Origin: an uncultured Verrucomicrobiae bacterium
GTDB lineage: Bacteria; Verrucomicrobiota; Verrucomicrobiia; JADLBR01; CALLMV01
Reading direction: 5' to 3'
DNA: 64,000 nucleotides
Assembly (NCBI GenBank): GCA_938005615.1
Contig: CALLMV010000013.1
Location: 21,761-85,760 of the forward strand
Shown here: piece by piece, positions 1 through 9,579 of the stretch
Layout of the letters: each line of letters starts with the position of its first letter
Position numbering within the stretch: the first letter of the stretch is position 1
Notes under the pieces: generated by a model
What the model saw: the letters and a program-made list of their open reading frames with translations, nothing else
Told to the model about the DNA's origin: nothing
Databases searched by the model: none
Position numbers and translations under genes: made by a program

Positions 1-827
1 CTTTAGGATTTGACGGCGAAGGGCACACTTATCGCCTCCTAACCGACGCAGCGGCCTTTGAAACTGCCCGTGCTCTTAAAGCTGACAAGCTCATCTACAT
101 CACCGCACACGACTCACTCATCGGTCGCGACCGCATGAGCGAACAACTTCCCGTCAGCGAAGCAGAGAAATACTTTAACGCCAATAAAGACAGTCTTCCC
201 ACACCACTTCGCCTCAAACTCCAACACGCCATACAGGCCTGCCATCTTGGCATCTCCCGTGTTCACCTGGTCGACGGACGTCAGGACGAAGCCCTCCTAG
301 GCGAAATCTTTCTCAACGAAGGCACAGGCACGATGATTTACGCTAATGAATACCAAGCTATTAGACCTGCCCAAAAGAAAGATGTTCCTGCTCTGCGCAA
401 CCTGATGAAACGCGCAGAAAAAAACCAGGAACTTCTCCCGCGCTCCCGCCAGCACCTACTGGCTAACTTGCAAAATTACAGTGTTTTTGAAATGGACGGA
501 CATGTCGTTGGCTGCGCAGCCCTGATCATTTACCCCGAACAGGCCGCTGCAGAAATCGCTTCGCTGGTCATTCACCCCTCGCATCGTGGCCAGGGCATCG
601 GTCGCAAACTGATGAATTACCTTGAACAGAACGCCCGCGAACGCGGTGCCCAAAAACTCTATGTAGTAAGCACACAAGCAGCAAAATACTTCCAAAGCCT
701 TTCTGATTTTACACCTGTTGAACCAGAAAAATTACCGCCACCGCGCTACGAAGCTTGGCTTAAAAGTGGCAGAAATTCCATTGTCCTCCACAAAATACTC
801 AACCACTACCAAAGCGCGAATTTGTGA
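1..827 (+). CDS. argA: Amino-acid N-acetyltransferase (N-acetylglutamate synthase), 5' end outside window
   Basis: Catalyses the first step of arginine synthesis, acetylating glutamate with acetyl-CoA in the cytoplasm. The frame (first full codon at nt 3) is open through the left edge, so most of the N-terminal amino-acid-kinase-like domain is missing. The visible 274 residues hold the end of that domain (KLIYITAHDSL) and a GNAT domain from about nt 350, with the acetyl-CoA loop RGQGIG near nt 585. The ATG at nt 135 lies inside the kinase-like part and is not the real start. The TGA stop overlaps the next gene's GTG start (GTGA, nt 824-827), suggesting translational coupling. The two-domain arrangement is typical of ArgA; confidence in the family is high. 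Confidence 0.88.
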   Translation, partial: LGFDGEGHTYRLLTDAAAFETARALKADKLIYITAHDSLIGRDRMSEQLPVSEAEKYFNANKDSLPTPLRLKLQHAIQACHLGISRVHLVDGRQDEALLGEIFLNEGTGTMIYANEYQAIRPAQKKDVPALRNLMKRAEKNQELLPRSRQHLLANLQNYSVFEMDGHVVGCAALIIYPEQAAAEIASLVIHPSHRGQGIGRKLMNYLEQNARERGAQKLYVVSTQAAKYFQSLSDFTPVEPEKLPPPRYEAWLKSGRNSIVLHKILNHYQSANL

Positions 828-2353
828 AAAAAGTTTTTCTCAAAACACTATTTCTCGCGCTTCTGATTTTACCTATAGCCTACTTTTTCTTACTCAGCTA
901 CGTCAACAGCACTGCTTTCCGTGAGTTAGTTCAGAAGTCTGCATCTCAAGCCATCAACGGCCATTTAATCATCCCCTCACTTAGTCTGACGTTCCCATTA
1001 CGCATCACCGCAACTGATATCAAAGTCACAGACAACCTTGGGGAAAACACCGGTTTACTCAAAAAAATCCATCTGGACATCGCTCCGCACACACTCTTCA
1101 GCAATCATATACTGGTCCACAAAATCATACTTGAGGAGCCAACCATCATCTGGCGAATTAATGAACCACTGCCCGCACCAGCTTTTATCCCAACACCCCA
1201 AAAAATCGCTGAATCGCCTTCATCACAAACATCCGGTAATCAAGACTCACCACCACCTAAGACCCCGACTGAGGGTGTAGCTACACAACGATCAGCTGCT
1301 CCACGGCCCTCAGCACAGAAAAAACAGCTCAGCATCAACGCCATCTCCATTCAAAATGGCTCACTTCAAGTTCTAGATATTTCGGAGCAACTATTAATCA
1401 AACTTCACGGTCTAGAATTATTCGCCACACTCACAACAACGCAGGCAGGGCTTATCAACGGCCAAGGCGAGCTGAAAATATCCCAAGTCAACCTCCCTGA
1501 AAACTTGCAGATCACTCGCATCACCTCACCCTTCACCTTTTCAACACAGGTCATCGAACTTGAGCAAATCGAAGCGATTTTTTACGAAGGCCAACTCTCA
1601 GGTAAGTTCTCCGCCGATATTCCTTCAGGTACCTATACGGTTAACACCGAAATCATTAATTCCTCACTACACCAGCTCTTAAAAGCCACAAACCAAACAT
1701 CCCTCAAATTTCACAACACCCGCCTCAATCTCACCGTTCAAGCCCAAGGTAACTTCTCAGAGCCTCAAGACACACTCACTGGCCAAGGTGAGTTTGCCGC
1801 TGGGCCCATGTCCGTTGCAGACATCCCCGGGGCTGACGCGCTTCTTCTTATCCTCCACGCCTTGGGCATCTCCGAAAGCACCCAAATCGAAAACGCAATA
1901 ATGGAAAATCTTCACGGTTATTACACGATCTCCGACAGTAAAATTCACCTGAGTGAGGCACGTACTTTTCCTGCCGATGCCCCAGTTCTTCTTTCCGCAC
2001 GGGGCAACATCGGGTTCGATTCTGCACTGGATATTGACTCCCAACTTATGCTTAGTGCACGTCACTTCCACCTTCCCCACAAGCTGGTGAGGGTACTGGG
2101 AGAAACGGGCAAAGAAGGTTATCTCACCGTGCCCTTCACACTCACTGGTACAACGGAAAAACCACACATCGAACCTGAACTGGACAACATTCTCACTAGT
2201 ACCGGAAAAGATATTATTAACCGTGCAGAAGATCTTCTAAAGGGAATCACACGTCCCGAAAGCAGGGAAAAAATTAAACTCCAGGCAGAGAAGGTTTTTC
2301 GCAGCCTTCAGGATCTCGTGCGTCCCAAAGATGAAAAGCGGGACGAGCGTTAA
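824..2353 (+). CDS. AsmA-like membrane-anchored envelope protein
   Basis: A 509-residue protein with one N-terminal membrane segment (about residues 6-26, LFLALLILPIAYFFLL), followed by a large, presumably periplasmic, beta-rich region. The start GFI-like pattern of AsmA-family proteins is visible in outline: membrane anchor, then ITATDIKVTDNLGE and later repeating amphipathic strands. A Pro/Ser/Thr/Gln-rich linker lies near residues 118-165. The C-terminal part (about 320-480) resembles the AsmA C-terminal region. Family members act in outer-membrane homeostasis or lipid transport between membranes. It starts with GTG overlapping the argA stop, so it is co-transcribed with argA; I see no functional reason for this pairing. 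The family assignment is by overall pattern, not a diagnostic motif. Confidence 0.6.
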   Translation: MKKVFLKTLFLALLILPIAYFFLLSYVNSTAFRELVQKSASQAINGHLIIPSLSLTFPLRITATDIKVTDNLGENTGLLKKIHLDIAPHTLFSNHILVHKIILEEPTIIWRINEPLPAPAFIPTPQKIAESPSSQTSGNQDSPPPKTPTEGVATQRSAAPRPSAQKKQLSINAISIQNGSLQVLDISEQLLIKLHGLELFATLTTTQAGLINGQGELKISQVNLPENLQITRITSPFTFSTQVIELEQIEAIFYEGQLSGKFSADIPSGTYTVNTEIINSSLHQLLKATNQTSLKFHNTRLNLTVQAQGNFSEPQDTLTGQGEFAAGPMSVADIPGADALLLILHALGISESTQIENAIMENLHGYYTISDSKIHLSEARTFPADAPVLLSARGNIGFDSALDIDSQLMLSARHFHLPHKLVRVLGETGKEGYLTVPFTLTGTTEKPHIEPELDNILTSTGKDIINRAEDLLKGITRPESREKIKLQAEKVFRSLQDLVRPKDEKRDER

Positions 2354-2440
2354 TTCAAGATACCAGTTTATTCCAAAAGTTTTCTTTTACCTCAGAAGTC
2401 AGAAGATAACAATCGGTCTTTCTTAATTGATGCAACACTC

Positions 2441-3166
2441 ATGATAAGCAAGATTGCACGACACATAATTACCAAAAAATTAAAAGTTCCCGATCATAAG
2501 TATGAAGAACTTTCACGAGAGCTACTCGCTTACTCTGCTCAATTCTCTTCCGTTTGGAACAAGCACCAAAGGGCAATTCTCAAACGTATTCGCACACTTA
2601 CAGATTTGAGTATCTCACTCGGAAGTGGCACTGTCGAAAAACCCGGGTGGATATTGATCGATATCCCACTTCGTGGCCCGGAAAACTACCTTCGGTGGGA
2701 CTGCCGTCGCCGCCTTCCCTTTCGCGACTCCTCTGCCGCACGCATTTTGATTGAACACTACTTTGAGCATCTCGACCCGGATACGGAAGTGCCGAGGGTG
2801 CTTTCTGAATGCCGCCGCATTCTGCAGCCTGGGGGTTTCTTGCGTATCATCGTGCCGGATGCGGAGAGGTTCCTGCGAGCATACGTCAGCGGACGGGCAG
2901 AGGATTGGTCTGCTCTGGGTTTTAAGCTAGATGCTCTACCGCCTGACCTCCCAACGCCAATGACTGTTGTCAATCACGTCTTCCATCAGCGAGGAGAGCA
3001 CAAGGCTGCATACGATTATGATACCCTGCGCCACGTTCTGCAAACACAGGGCTTTACCCACATCAGCCGCAAAAAATTTGGGGAGTCGGACGACCCAGGC
3101 ATGACGATTGACCGTCCCAATCACGCTCCGTACTCACTCTACGTCGAATGCCGCAAACCGGCCTGA
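2441..3166 (+). CDS. SAM-dependent class I methyltransferase
   Basis: A 241-residue cytoplasmic protein. The middle holds the second half of a class I methyltransferase fold: a glycine-containing strand-loop (ISLGSGTVEKPGW, about 57-69), an acidic strand (ILIDI), DCRRRLPFRD, then EHYFEHLDPDTEVPRVLSECRRILQPGGFLRIIVPD, which is the typical motif of Methyltransf_11-type enzymes and of predicted methyltransferases associated with surface polysaccharide genes. The substrate cannot be read from sequence. It precedes a glycosyltransferase by 46 nt on the same strand, which fits a role in modifying a glycan or lipid-linked product. The ATG at 2441 is the only good start ahead of the conserved core. 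Confidence 0.72.
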   Translation: MISKIARHIITKKLKVPDHKYEELSRELLAYSAQFSSVWNKHQRAILKRIRTLTDLSISLGSGTVEKPGWILIDIPLRGPENYLRWDCRRRLPFRDSSAARILIEHYFEHLDPDTEVPRVLSECRRILQPGGFLRIIVPDAERFLRAYVSGRAEDWSALGFKLDALPPDLPTPMTVVNHVFHQRGEHKAAYDYDTLRHVLQTQGFTHISRKKFGESDDPGMTIDRPNHAPYSLYVECRKPA

Positions 3167-3212
3167 CACCTTCCGCATTGATAGGACACAGCAAAGATTT
3201 CTAATCTTGTAA

Positions 3213-4445
3213 ATGGAATCTCAAGATTGGGAGTTCGTTCAAGCTGTATCCAGCATTCCTTTGTGGCCAGACGGAGTAGCAATTATCCTCCTCGGGCTGG
3301 TTGTGTGTCTTGCTTTGAATACTTTTCTCAGCTTGGCACTCTTTGCGTCACCGAAGCCCTCTAGTGATAATCAATCGCATCGACATCATCTGCAAAATGT
3401 ACCACAAGCGTCGGATAACACCCCAAAGCTGACGATCCTCATCCCCGCGCGGAATGAAGAATCACGTTTGCCTGCGTGCCTAGATTCGCTGATAGCAAAC
3501 CCCGACCCAGAGTTGGAAATCCTGGTGCTCGATGATCATTCCAGCGACGCCACGGCATCTGTGGTTAATGACTTCGCTGCTCGCGATTGCCGCGTCCAAC
3601 TTTTCAGGGGTGCCCCACTGCCCCAGGGTTGGGTTGGCAAAAATTGGGCCTGCCATCAACTTGCCCAACATGCACGCGCGCCCTGGTTGTTGTTTACTGA
3701 TGCGGACACGATTCACCACAGCCAGGGCCCGCTCACAGCCCTCAGCTTAGCCCAAAAACTTCGCGCTGATCTGCTCTCGCTCTGGCCACGGCAGATCACG
3801 CGCACTTGGAGCGAGTGGCTTGTGATCCCCAATATTTATGTGCTGATCCTCACGCTTCGCCCGCAGTGGATGGAGCGGCTGGTGCGCTGGCCTGTGCTAG
3901 GTGCGGCCAACGGGCAATTCCTGCTCATCACGCGCGCTGCTTACGATGCCTGTGGCGGCCACGCTGCGCTGCGCTCGCACTTGGTGGAGGATGTGGCATT
4001 TTCGCGTCTGGCGCGGGCCAAAAAATTCCGTGCGCTCAACGCAGACGGGCAGCACCTCGTCGCCTGCCGGATGTATGAGAATTTTTCCCAGGTTTGGGAA
4101 GGCTTCACAAAAAATCTGCGTGCGATGTTCGATGACAACCTGGCCGCGTTTTTTGCGTTTGGGCTGTTTGTATTTGCTGTGTTGGTGCTGCCGTTTTTTC
4201 TGCTCGTGTGGTGCTTGGCGGCAGGGCATGTGCTGGCGGCGATCGTATGCGCGGCGCACTGTTTTTTGATTTTGGGTATTCGTGCCTTGTTGGCCGCGCG
4301 ATTTCTGAGCCCTCCGCAAAGTGTGCTGTTGCATCCGCTGGGCTTAGGGCTGGTGCTGCTGATTGCGTGCAACTCCGCGCTGCGCTTGGGCCGTGCGGGC
4401 GTCACCTGGAAGGGGCGCACCTACGGGGCCAAAATGTCAAGTTAA
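3213..4445 (+). CDS. Membrane glycosyltransferase family 2 (CrtQ/HpnB-like)
   Basis: A 410-residue protein with an N-terminal membrane segment (about 20-45), a GT-A glycosyltransferase domain (about 70-300) and about four hydrophobic segments at the C-terminus. The core has LTILIPARNEESRLPACLDS, the DDHSSD nucleotide-sugar motif, the metal-binding FTDADT and the stretch PLPQGWVGKNWACHQLA that is characteristic of the carotenoid/hopanoid-associated glycosyltransferases (CrtQ and HpnB types). The acceptor is therefore probably a lipid or terpenoid at the inner membrane, although no squalene, hopene or carotenoid gene is near. Dxs, which makes isoprenoid precursors, is encoded at 23.7-25.6 kb but is not linked. 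GC content rises towards the 3' end. Confidence 0.78.
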   Translation: MESQDWEFVQAVSSIPLWPDGVAIILLGLVVCLALNTFLSLALFASPKPSSDNQSHRHHLQNVPQASDNTPKLTILIPARNEESRLPACLDSLIANPDPELEILVLDDHSSDATASVVNDFAARDCRVQLFRGAPLPQGWVGKNWACHQLAQHARAPWLLFTDADTIHHSQGPLTALSLAQKLRADLLSLWPRQITRTWSEWLVIPNIYVLILTLRPQWMERLVRWPVLGAANGQFLLITRAAYDACGGHAALRSHLVEDVAFSRLARAKKFRALNADGQHLVACRMYENFSQVWEGFTKNLRAMFDDNLAAFFAFGLFVFAVLVLPFFLLVWCLAAGHVLAAIVCAAHCFLILGIRALLAARFLSPPQSVLLHPLGLGLVLLIACNSALRLGRAGVTWKGRTYGAKMSS

Positions 4446-4462
4446 GCCCAAGCAGGCGTAGG

Positions 4463-5566
4463 TCACACGTTGAAGCGGAATTCCATCACATCGCCATCCT
4501 TTACGACGTATTCCTTGCCTTCGATGCGCAGTTTGCCTTCCTCGCGGGCCTTGGCCTTGGAACCGAGAGCCAGCAACACGTCGCATGCCACGGTCTCAGC
4601 GGCGATAAATCCGCGTTGGAAGTCGGTGTGGATCACGCCGGCGGCTTCGGGCGCAGTGGCTCCCACGGGGATGGTCCAGGCGCGGGTTTCTTTCTCGCCT
4701 GTGGTGAAGTAGGTTTGCAGGCCGAGGAGCGCGTAGGCTTCGCGGATGAGGGTGCTGACACCGGATTCCTTAACGCCCAGACCGGCCAGATATTCCGCCG
4801 CCTCTTCGGGGGCAAGTTCCACCAGGTCGCTCTCGATCTGCGCGGAGATGGGCACGGCGCGTGCGCTGTGTTGAGTGGCTACGAATTTTTCCACGGCTTG
4901 AACATGTGGCAGCTCATGGGCCCGTGCCAGGTCGGCTTCCGCCACGTTGCAGGCAAAGAGCGTGGGTTTGGCACTAAGCAGATGCAGCCGGGCAAGTGCA
5001 GGGCGCAGATCATCGGAGATCTGGCAGGTGAGCGCAGGCTTGCCGGCGTCCAGGTGCGGGCGCAGGGCTTGGAGCAGGGCGAGTTCAGCCTTGGCTTCTT
5101 TGTCGCCACCGCGTGCGGATTTTTCGATACGGGGGAGTTGTTTCTCCAGCGAGGCCAAATCGGCGAGGATGAGTTCCGTGGAGATGACTTCGATGTCGCG
5201 CACGGGGTCCACTGACCCGGCAACGTGGTGGATGTCGGCGGATTCAAAACAACGCACGACTTGGACGACAGCGTCGGCTTCGCGGATGTGGGAGAGGAAT
5301 TTGTTGCCCAGCCCTTCGCCCTGGGAGGCGCCCTTCACGAGACCCGCGATGTCGCAGAACTCAATGGCGGCAGGCACAACTTTTTGTGATTTTGAGAGGG
5401 CGGCAAGGGCATCGAGTCGCGGATCAGGCACGTTGACGACGCCGACGTTGGGGTCAATCGTGCAGAAGGGGTAGTTGGCGGCCTCGGCTTTGCGCGAGCG
5501 CGTGAGGGCGTTGAACAGGGTGGATTTTCCGACATTAGGCAGACCGACGATTCCGACTCTGAGCAT
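4463..5566 (-). CDS. ychF: Redox-responsive ribosome-binding ATPase YchF (Obg family)
   Basis: A 367-residue Obg-family nucleotide-binding protein that binds ATP in preference to GTP and associates with ribosomes. The start [22 protein letters not shown] contains the G1 loop; [20 protein letters not shown] is the G3/switch II region, and FACNVAE replaces the NKxD guanine-specificity motif, which is the family hallmark for ATP use. The C-terminal 80 residues form the TGS domain, ending in [14 protein letters not shown]. The length equals the usual 363-367. Convergent with the upstream glycosyltransferase, with only 17 nt between the stops. The assignment is secure. Confidence 0.97.
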   Translation of the reverse strand: MLRVGIVGLPNVGKSTLFNALTRSRKAEAANYPFCTIDPNVGVVNVPDPRLDALAALSKSQKVVPAAIEFCDIAGLVKGASQGEGLGNKFLSHIREADAVVQVVRCFESADIHHVAGSVDPVRDIEVISTELILADLASLEKQLPRIEKSARGGDKEAKAELALLQALRPHLDAGKPALTCQISDDLRPALARLHLLSAKPTLFACNVAEADLARAHELPHVQAVEKFVATQHSARAVPISAQIESDLVELAPEEAAEYLAGLGVKESGVSTLIREAYALLGLQTYFTTGEKETRAWTIPVGATAPEAAGVIHTDFQRGFIAAETVACDVLLALGSKAKAREEGKLRIEGKEYVVKDGDVMEFRFNV

Positions 5567-5961
5567 TGCGAAGTGAAGCGGGCGCAGCGGCTAGAGGGAA
5601 GGATGTTTTGCGATGACGTGTGCCTTTGTCACGCAGGCCCATGCCGCTTCGGCAGCAGCGGTTGTTTATTTTCTTATATTTTTACTATATTTCAATATTA
5701 AAATATTAAAATACAGTAAATAGATTTTGAAGAATTGCTGATGTGCATTTTCGGGGTTTGGGGCTGTGCTAGAGGCTTGCGCGCGAGAGGACTCGAACCT
5801 CCACGGTATTACCCACTAGAACCTGAATCTAGCGCGTCTGCCAGTTCCGCCACGCGCGCGTGCGGGGAATATGACTTGGCTAGCCCTTCTTCGCAAGTTG
5901 GAAGTGGTGTGACAGGATCGATTCGGAGGGCAGTTGGCATGGCACATGCAGGAGTATTCTT
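5567..5961. other. Intergenic region with tRNA and AT-rich tract
   Basis: Between ychF (leaving leftwards) and the TadC-like gene. It holds the tRNA-Leu at 5778-5859 and a markedly AT-rich tract at about 5667-5722 made of short runs such as AATATTAAAATATTAAAATA. The tract could be an UP-element-like or bent-DNA region for ychF, or simply a low-complexity spacer. I see no further gene here; the open frame over the tRNA is an artefact. Confidence 0.5.
5778..5859 (-). tRNA. tRNA-Leu (anticodon CAG)
   Basis: An 82-nt class II tRNA on the minus strand. A 7-bp acceptor stem (GCGCGCG with CGCGCGC), D-arm start GGCGGAACTGGCAGACGC, anticodon stem-loop CTAGA-TT-CAG-GT-TCTAG giving CAG (reads CUG), a long variable arm as required for leucine tRNA, and a T arm GGAGG-TTCGAGT-CCTCT. 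The discriminator base is A (complement of 5778). CCA is not encoded; the next bases are AG. The folding and identity elements all agree with tRNA-Leu. Confidence 0.95.
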
Positions 5962-6897
5962 ATGGCTGCTGAGTTGTTGATGCCTTTGCTCATCGCGGGC
6001 ACGCTGAGCTTATCTCTGGTTTTGTTTCTGATGGCATTGGAAATGGCCGGCCGGCCAGAACTCTCCGTTAGTGAACGCATCCGTCGCGTGCAGTCCGGCG
6101 GGGTGATCCTGAAGGAAGAGGTGCGCACCAAATCACTCTTTGAAAGGGTGCTCATCCCTCTGAGTGAGAAAATCGGCAAGCTGCTTGGCTCATTCACTCC
6201 TGGCAGTCTGACGGAACAGGCATCACGGCTAATTGCGCAGGCAGGTCTGACTTATTACCTCACAGGAATGCAAATGGCGGGCTTTTGTTGGTTGCTTGCC
6301 GCAGCACTGCCCACCGTGCTGCTGGTGCTTTATGGCACGACTCCGATGGATCCGTTGATGAGATTTCTCATGCTGGGAATTGCGTTTATGCTGGGGTTCC
6401 GTTTACCGATGATGCTGGTGGCCATGCGTGCAAAAAAGCGGCAGGAAGAAATCCTCAAGGCCCTACCGTTTTCTTTTGATCTTTTGGGTATCTCAGTGGA
6501 AGCAGGGATGGGATTTGATGGTGCCATGTCGGCTGTGGCAGAACGCACGGGTGGTCCCTTTGCACAGGAGCTGATGCGCACGCTGACAGAGATCCGTTTA
6601 GGCAAACCACGCAACCAAGCTCTGACAGATCTGGGTGAACGCGTGGGGCTGGATGATTTGAAGTCGTTTACTGGTGCGGTGACGTTTGTAAACAACTTGG
6701 GCGGGTCTTTAAACGATGTGCTGAAAGTCCAAGCAGAGTCGATGCGTGTAAAACGTCGTCAGCGCGCGGAGGAAAAAGCAATGAAAGCCCCCGTAAAAAT
6801 GATGATCCCGTTGGTTTTTTTTATTTTTCCCTGCATGTTTGTAGTAATTCTTGGACCTGCAGGCATTATGATCTACAATGACTTCATAATGAAATAA
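5962..6897 (+). CDS. TadC-like type II secretion F-domain membrane protein
   Basis: A 311-residue inner-membrane protein with an N-terminal membrane segment, a pair in the middle (about 95-150), a cytoplasmic T2SF/GspF domain (about 165-290, FDLLGISVEAGMGFDGAMSAVAERTGGPFAQEL ... RLGKPRNQALTDLGERVGLDDLKSFTGAV) and a final membrane segment (PLVFFIFPCMFVVIL). This order and length match TadC of the Flp/Tad pilus platform. In that system TadB-TadC form the platform and TadA the ATPase. No other tad gene, pilin or ATPase is beside it, so it may be a displaced member of a Tad system elsewhere. It ends in a hairpin. Confidence 0.82.
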   Translation: MAAELLMPLLIAGTLSLSLVLFLMALEMAGRPELSVSERIRRVQSGGVILKEEVRTKSLFERVLIPLSEKIGKLLGSFTPGSLTEQASRLIAQAGLTYYLTGMQMAGFCWLLAAALPTVLLVLYGTTPMDPLMRFLMLGIAFMLGFRLPMMLVAMRAKKRQEEILKALPFSFDLLGISVEAGMGFDGAMSAVAERTGGPFAQELMRTLTEIRLGKPRNQALTDLGERVGLDDLKSFTGAVTFVNNLGGSLNDVLKVQAESMRVKRRQRAEEKAMKAPVKMMIPLVFFIFPCMFVVILGPAGIMIYNDFIMK

Positions 6898-6917
6898 CGC
6901 TCGTGGCTCGAGCGTTA
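6895..6917 (+). terminator. Hairpin directly at the end of the TadC-like gene
   Basis: A perfect 9-bp stem TAACGCTCG / CGAGCGTTA with a 5-nt loop (TGGCT); its first bases are the stop codon itself. No T tract follows, so it may be a transcript-stabilising or Rho-assisted element rather than a classical intrinsic terminator. It separates the TadC-like gene from leuA. Confidence 0.4.
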
Positions 6918-6981
6918 GTCTGTGCAGCTTTCCAGCGTAGCTTCTTGTCTTTTTCCGAGTTTTGGGTGATGTTTTAAGTTT

Positions 6982-8655
6982 ATGCTTAAAGATCCTTCAC
7001 GCCGTTACCGGCCTGTGCCGGTGGTTCCTTTGCCAGATAGGCAATGGCCATCGCGCATGCACAAGCAGGCGCCGATCTGGTGCAGTGTGGACCTGCGTGA
7101 CGGTAATCAGGCCTTGCCCGTTCCTATGAATGTGGCCCAGAAGATGGAGTTGTTCGATCTGTTGGTACAGATAGGTTTCAAAGAAATCGAGGTGGGGTTC
7201 CCAGCGGCATCGAAAACAGAGTTTGATTTTACAAGAAAGTTGATCGAGGAGAATCGCGTTCCCGAGGATGTCACGATCCAGGTGTTGGTACAGGCGCGCG
7301 AAGAGTTGATCGCACGCACAGTCGAATCACTAAGAGGCGCGCGTCGAGTTATTATTCATTTGTACAACTCCACATCCCCCTCGCAGAGGAGAATTGTTTT
7401 TAACGCGAGCAAAGAAGAAGTCCTCCAGATCGCGCTTCGAGGCACGCGCTGGATCAAGGAGCGGCTGGGGGAGATGCCCGGCACGGATGTGGTGTTTCAA
7501 TATTCGCCGGAGAGTTTTTCGGCGACTGAAACGGATTACGCCCTCGAGGTCTGCGAGGCAGTTATGGCTGAGTGGGGTGCCACCCCGCAGAAGCCAGTGA
7601 TTCTCAATCTTCCTAACACGGTCGAAGTCGTCACATGCAACCAGCATGCCGATCAGATCGAATGGTTCTGCCGAAATATAAAGAATCGCGATGCGGCCGT
7701 TATTAGCGTCCACACTCACAACGATCGCGGCACCAGCACGGCAGCTACCGAGCTAGCTCTTCTGGCCGGTGCTCAGCGTGTGGAAGGCACTCTGTTTGGT
7801 AACGGCGAACGCACCGGCAACTTGGATATAGTGACCACCGCGCTGAACTTCTACGTGCTCGGCATCTCTCCGGGTCTAGACTTTACGGAGATGCGACGCA
7901 TCCGTGAGGTGTATGAGCGTTGCACGGGTATGGATGTCCATGCTCGACACCCATACGCAGGTGAGTTGGTGTTTACGGCGTTCTCTGGGTCGCATCAGGA
8001 TGCGATCAAGAAGGGTTTCGCTCACATGAAGAACCTGCCAGCCGATGCAACTTGGGATGTGCCCTATCTGGTGATAGATCCCAGCGATATTGGCAGGCAG
8101 TATCGGGAGGTCATCCGCGTAAACAGCCAATCAGGAAAGGGGGGGATGGCTTACCTGCTAGAAACAGAATTCGGCATCTATTTGCCGCGGGCCCTGCAGA
8201 TTGAATTTTCAAAGATTGCAAACGACGAGGTGGATCGCTTGGGACGCGAAGTAAGTGCTGCTGAGATTCGCGATATGTTTTGGAGAGAATATGTCGATCG
8301 CACAACGCCTTGGGAGCTGATTCATTTCCACGCAGATGGCGTAAAGGGGGATATCGCTTGCCGAGCTTCTCTGCTACACCATGGTCGGGAAGTACGCGTC
8401 ACGGGCCAGGGCAACGGCCCGATTGCTTCTTTTGTCAATGCGATCATCAATTACGGAGAGCCGACTTTCGAGGTAAGTTTTTATTCGGAGCATTCCCTCT
8501 CCTCTGGAACGGAGGCAAGCGCGATTGCGTATATTGAAATTTGTTACGACGGAGGAAAAAAACTTTTCGGTGCGGGCGTGGACACTTCCATAGAGTTTGC
8601 TTCAATTAAAGCAGTGCTTAGTGCACTTAACCGCAGGGCTGCGCACAATCGCTGA
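6982..8655 (+). CDS. leuA: 2-isopropylmalate synthase
   Basis: First committed step of leucine synthesis: condenses acetyl-CoA with 2-oxoisovalerate. 557 residues, the long form that begins with a proline-rich arm (MLKDPSRRYRPVPVVPLPDRQWPS). The TIM-barrel catalytic domain has SVDLRDGNQAL (catalytic Arg and metal-binding Asp, about 36-45), NLPNTVEV and the metal-binding HTHNDRGT (about 243-250), plus LFGNGERTGNLD. The C-terminal 120 residues form the LeuA allosteric leucine-binding domain (SFVNAIINYGEPTFEVSFYSEHSLSSGTEASAIAYIEI). Its stop is immediately followed by the ATG of a permease gene, so it leads a three-gene transcript. The window also encodes IlvD of the shared branched-chain pathway. 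Confidence 0.96.
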   Translation: MLKDPSRRYRPVPVVPLPDRQWPSRMHKQAPIWCSVDLRDGNQALPVPMNVAQKMELFDLLVQIGFKEIEVGFPAASKTEFDFTRKLIEENRVPEDVTIQVLVQAREELIARTVESLRGARRVIIHLYNSTSPSQRRIVFNASKEEVLQIALRGTRWIKERLGEMPGTDVVFQYSPESFSATETDYALEVCEAVMAEWGATPQKPVILNLPNTVEVVTCNQHADQIEWFCRNIKNRDAAVISVHTHNDRGTSTAATELALLAGAQRVEGTLFGNGERTGNLDIVTTALNFYVLGISPGLDFTEMRRIREVYERCTGMDVHARHPYAGELVFTAFSGSHQDAIKKGFAHMKNLPADATWDVPYLVIDPSDIGRQYREVIRVNSQSGKGGMAYLLETEFGIYLPRALQIEFSKIANDEVDRLGREVSAAEIRDMFWREYVDRTTPWELIHFHADGVKGDIACRASLLHHGREVRVTGQGNGPIASFVNAIINYGEPTFEVSFYSEHSLSSGTEASAIAYIEICYDGGKKLFGAGVDTSIEFASIKAVLSALNRRAAHNR

Positions 8656-9573
8656 ATGTTTCGGTACGCTACACATAGACTGTTGAGCCTGGTACCTACC
8701 ATGGCGATCATCATTTCACTTACGTTTGCCCTTCTGCGTCTGGCACCCGGTAATCCTTTTGATGACGAGCGTGCGCTTGATCCAACAGTGCGTGAACGTT
8801 TAATCAGAAAATACCAGCTCGACGGGCCGGTGCTCTGGCAGCTTGCCCGTTATTGGGCGGACTTGCTGCGTGGAGATTTGCGTGAGTCTTTGAAGTACCG
8901 CGATCGCAGTGTAGCTGAGATCATTACGCAGGCTCTGCCTGCATCCTTTACCCTGGGTGCGGTGGCATTTGTACTGTGCCTTGGGCTGGGTCTTACCGCT
9001 GGGGTGTTGGCTGCAGCTTTTCATAATCGCTGGCCCGACCAGCTTCTGATGTTGTTGGCGTTAACTGGTATCTCACTACCGGCATTCGTCATCGGTCCTT
9101 TGTTTATTTTGTTTTTCAGCTTCCTGCTGGGGTGGGCGCCTGTCGGTGGATGGGGATCGCTCTCACAAGTATGGCTTCCTGCACTTGTGTTAGCTCTGCC
9201 CTTTGCCGCATACATCGCTCGGCTCACACGCACCTCGATGCTCGAGCAACTGCGATTGGATTTTGTGCGCACGGCACGCGCAAAAGGGCTTGGAGAAGCA
9301 CGAGTGATTTTTCTTCACACATTGCGCAACGCCTTTTTGCCCGTCTTGAGTTACAGCGGCCCGCTTGCAGCAAACATTCTCACAGGATCACTAGTAATTG
9401 AGTTGATTTTTCACATTCCGGGAATGGGGCAATTTTTTGTGAATGGCGTCCTGAACCGTGACGTCTTTCTGGTGTGTGGCGTTGTGATTGTTTACTCTTT
9501 ATTACTCGTTTTGTTAAATTTAGCTGTGGATCTTGCGTATAGCCTTTTGGACAAACGCATTCGTTTAGACTGA
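8656..9573 (+). CDS. Oligopeptide/dipeptide ABC transporter permease (OppB/DppB type)
   Basis: A 305-residue inner-membrane permease with six predicted membrane segments. It begins MFRYATHRLLSLVPTMAIIISLTFALLRLAPGNPF, the family signature, and carries the EAA loop FVRTARAKGLGEARVIFLHTLRNAFLP that contacts the ATPase. The start codon abuts the leuA stop with no spacer, so translation is probably coupled. A second permease follows, but no binding protein or ATPase is encoded here; those parts may come from the cluster at 31.8-36.5 kb. The substrate is unknown; peptide is inferred from the family. Confidence 0.88.
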   Translation: MFRYATHRLLSLVPTMAIIISLTFALLRLAPGNPFDDERALDPTVRERLIRKYQLDGPVLWQLARYWADLLRGDLRESLKYRDRSVAEIITQALPASFTLGAVAFVLCLGLGLTAGVLAAAFHNRWPDQLLMLLALTGISLPAFVIGPLFILFFSFLLGWAPVGGWGSLSQVWLPALVLALPFAAYIARLTRTSMLEQLRLDFVRTARAKGLGEARVIFLHTLRNAFLPVLSYSGPLAANILTGSLVIELIFHIPGMGQFFVNGVLNRDVFLVCGVVIVYSLLLVLLNLAVDLAYSLLDKRIRLD

Positions 9574-9579
9574 GCGAAA

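Noticed and set aside
4208..5215. Long plus-strand open frame of 335 codons
   Set aside because: It runs antisense through ychF, a secure gene, with the composition expected of a shadow frame.
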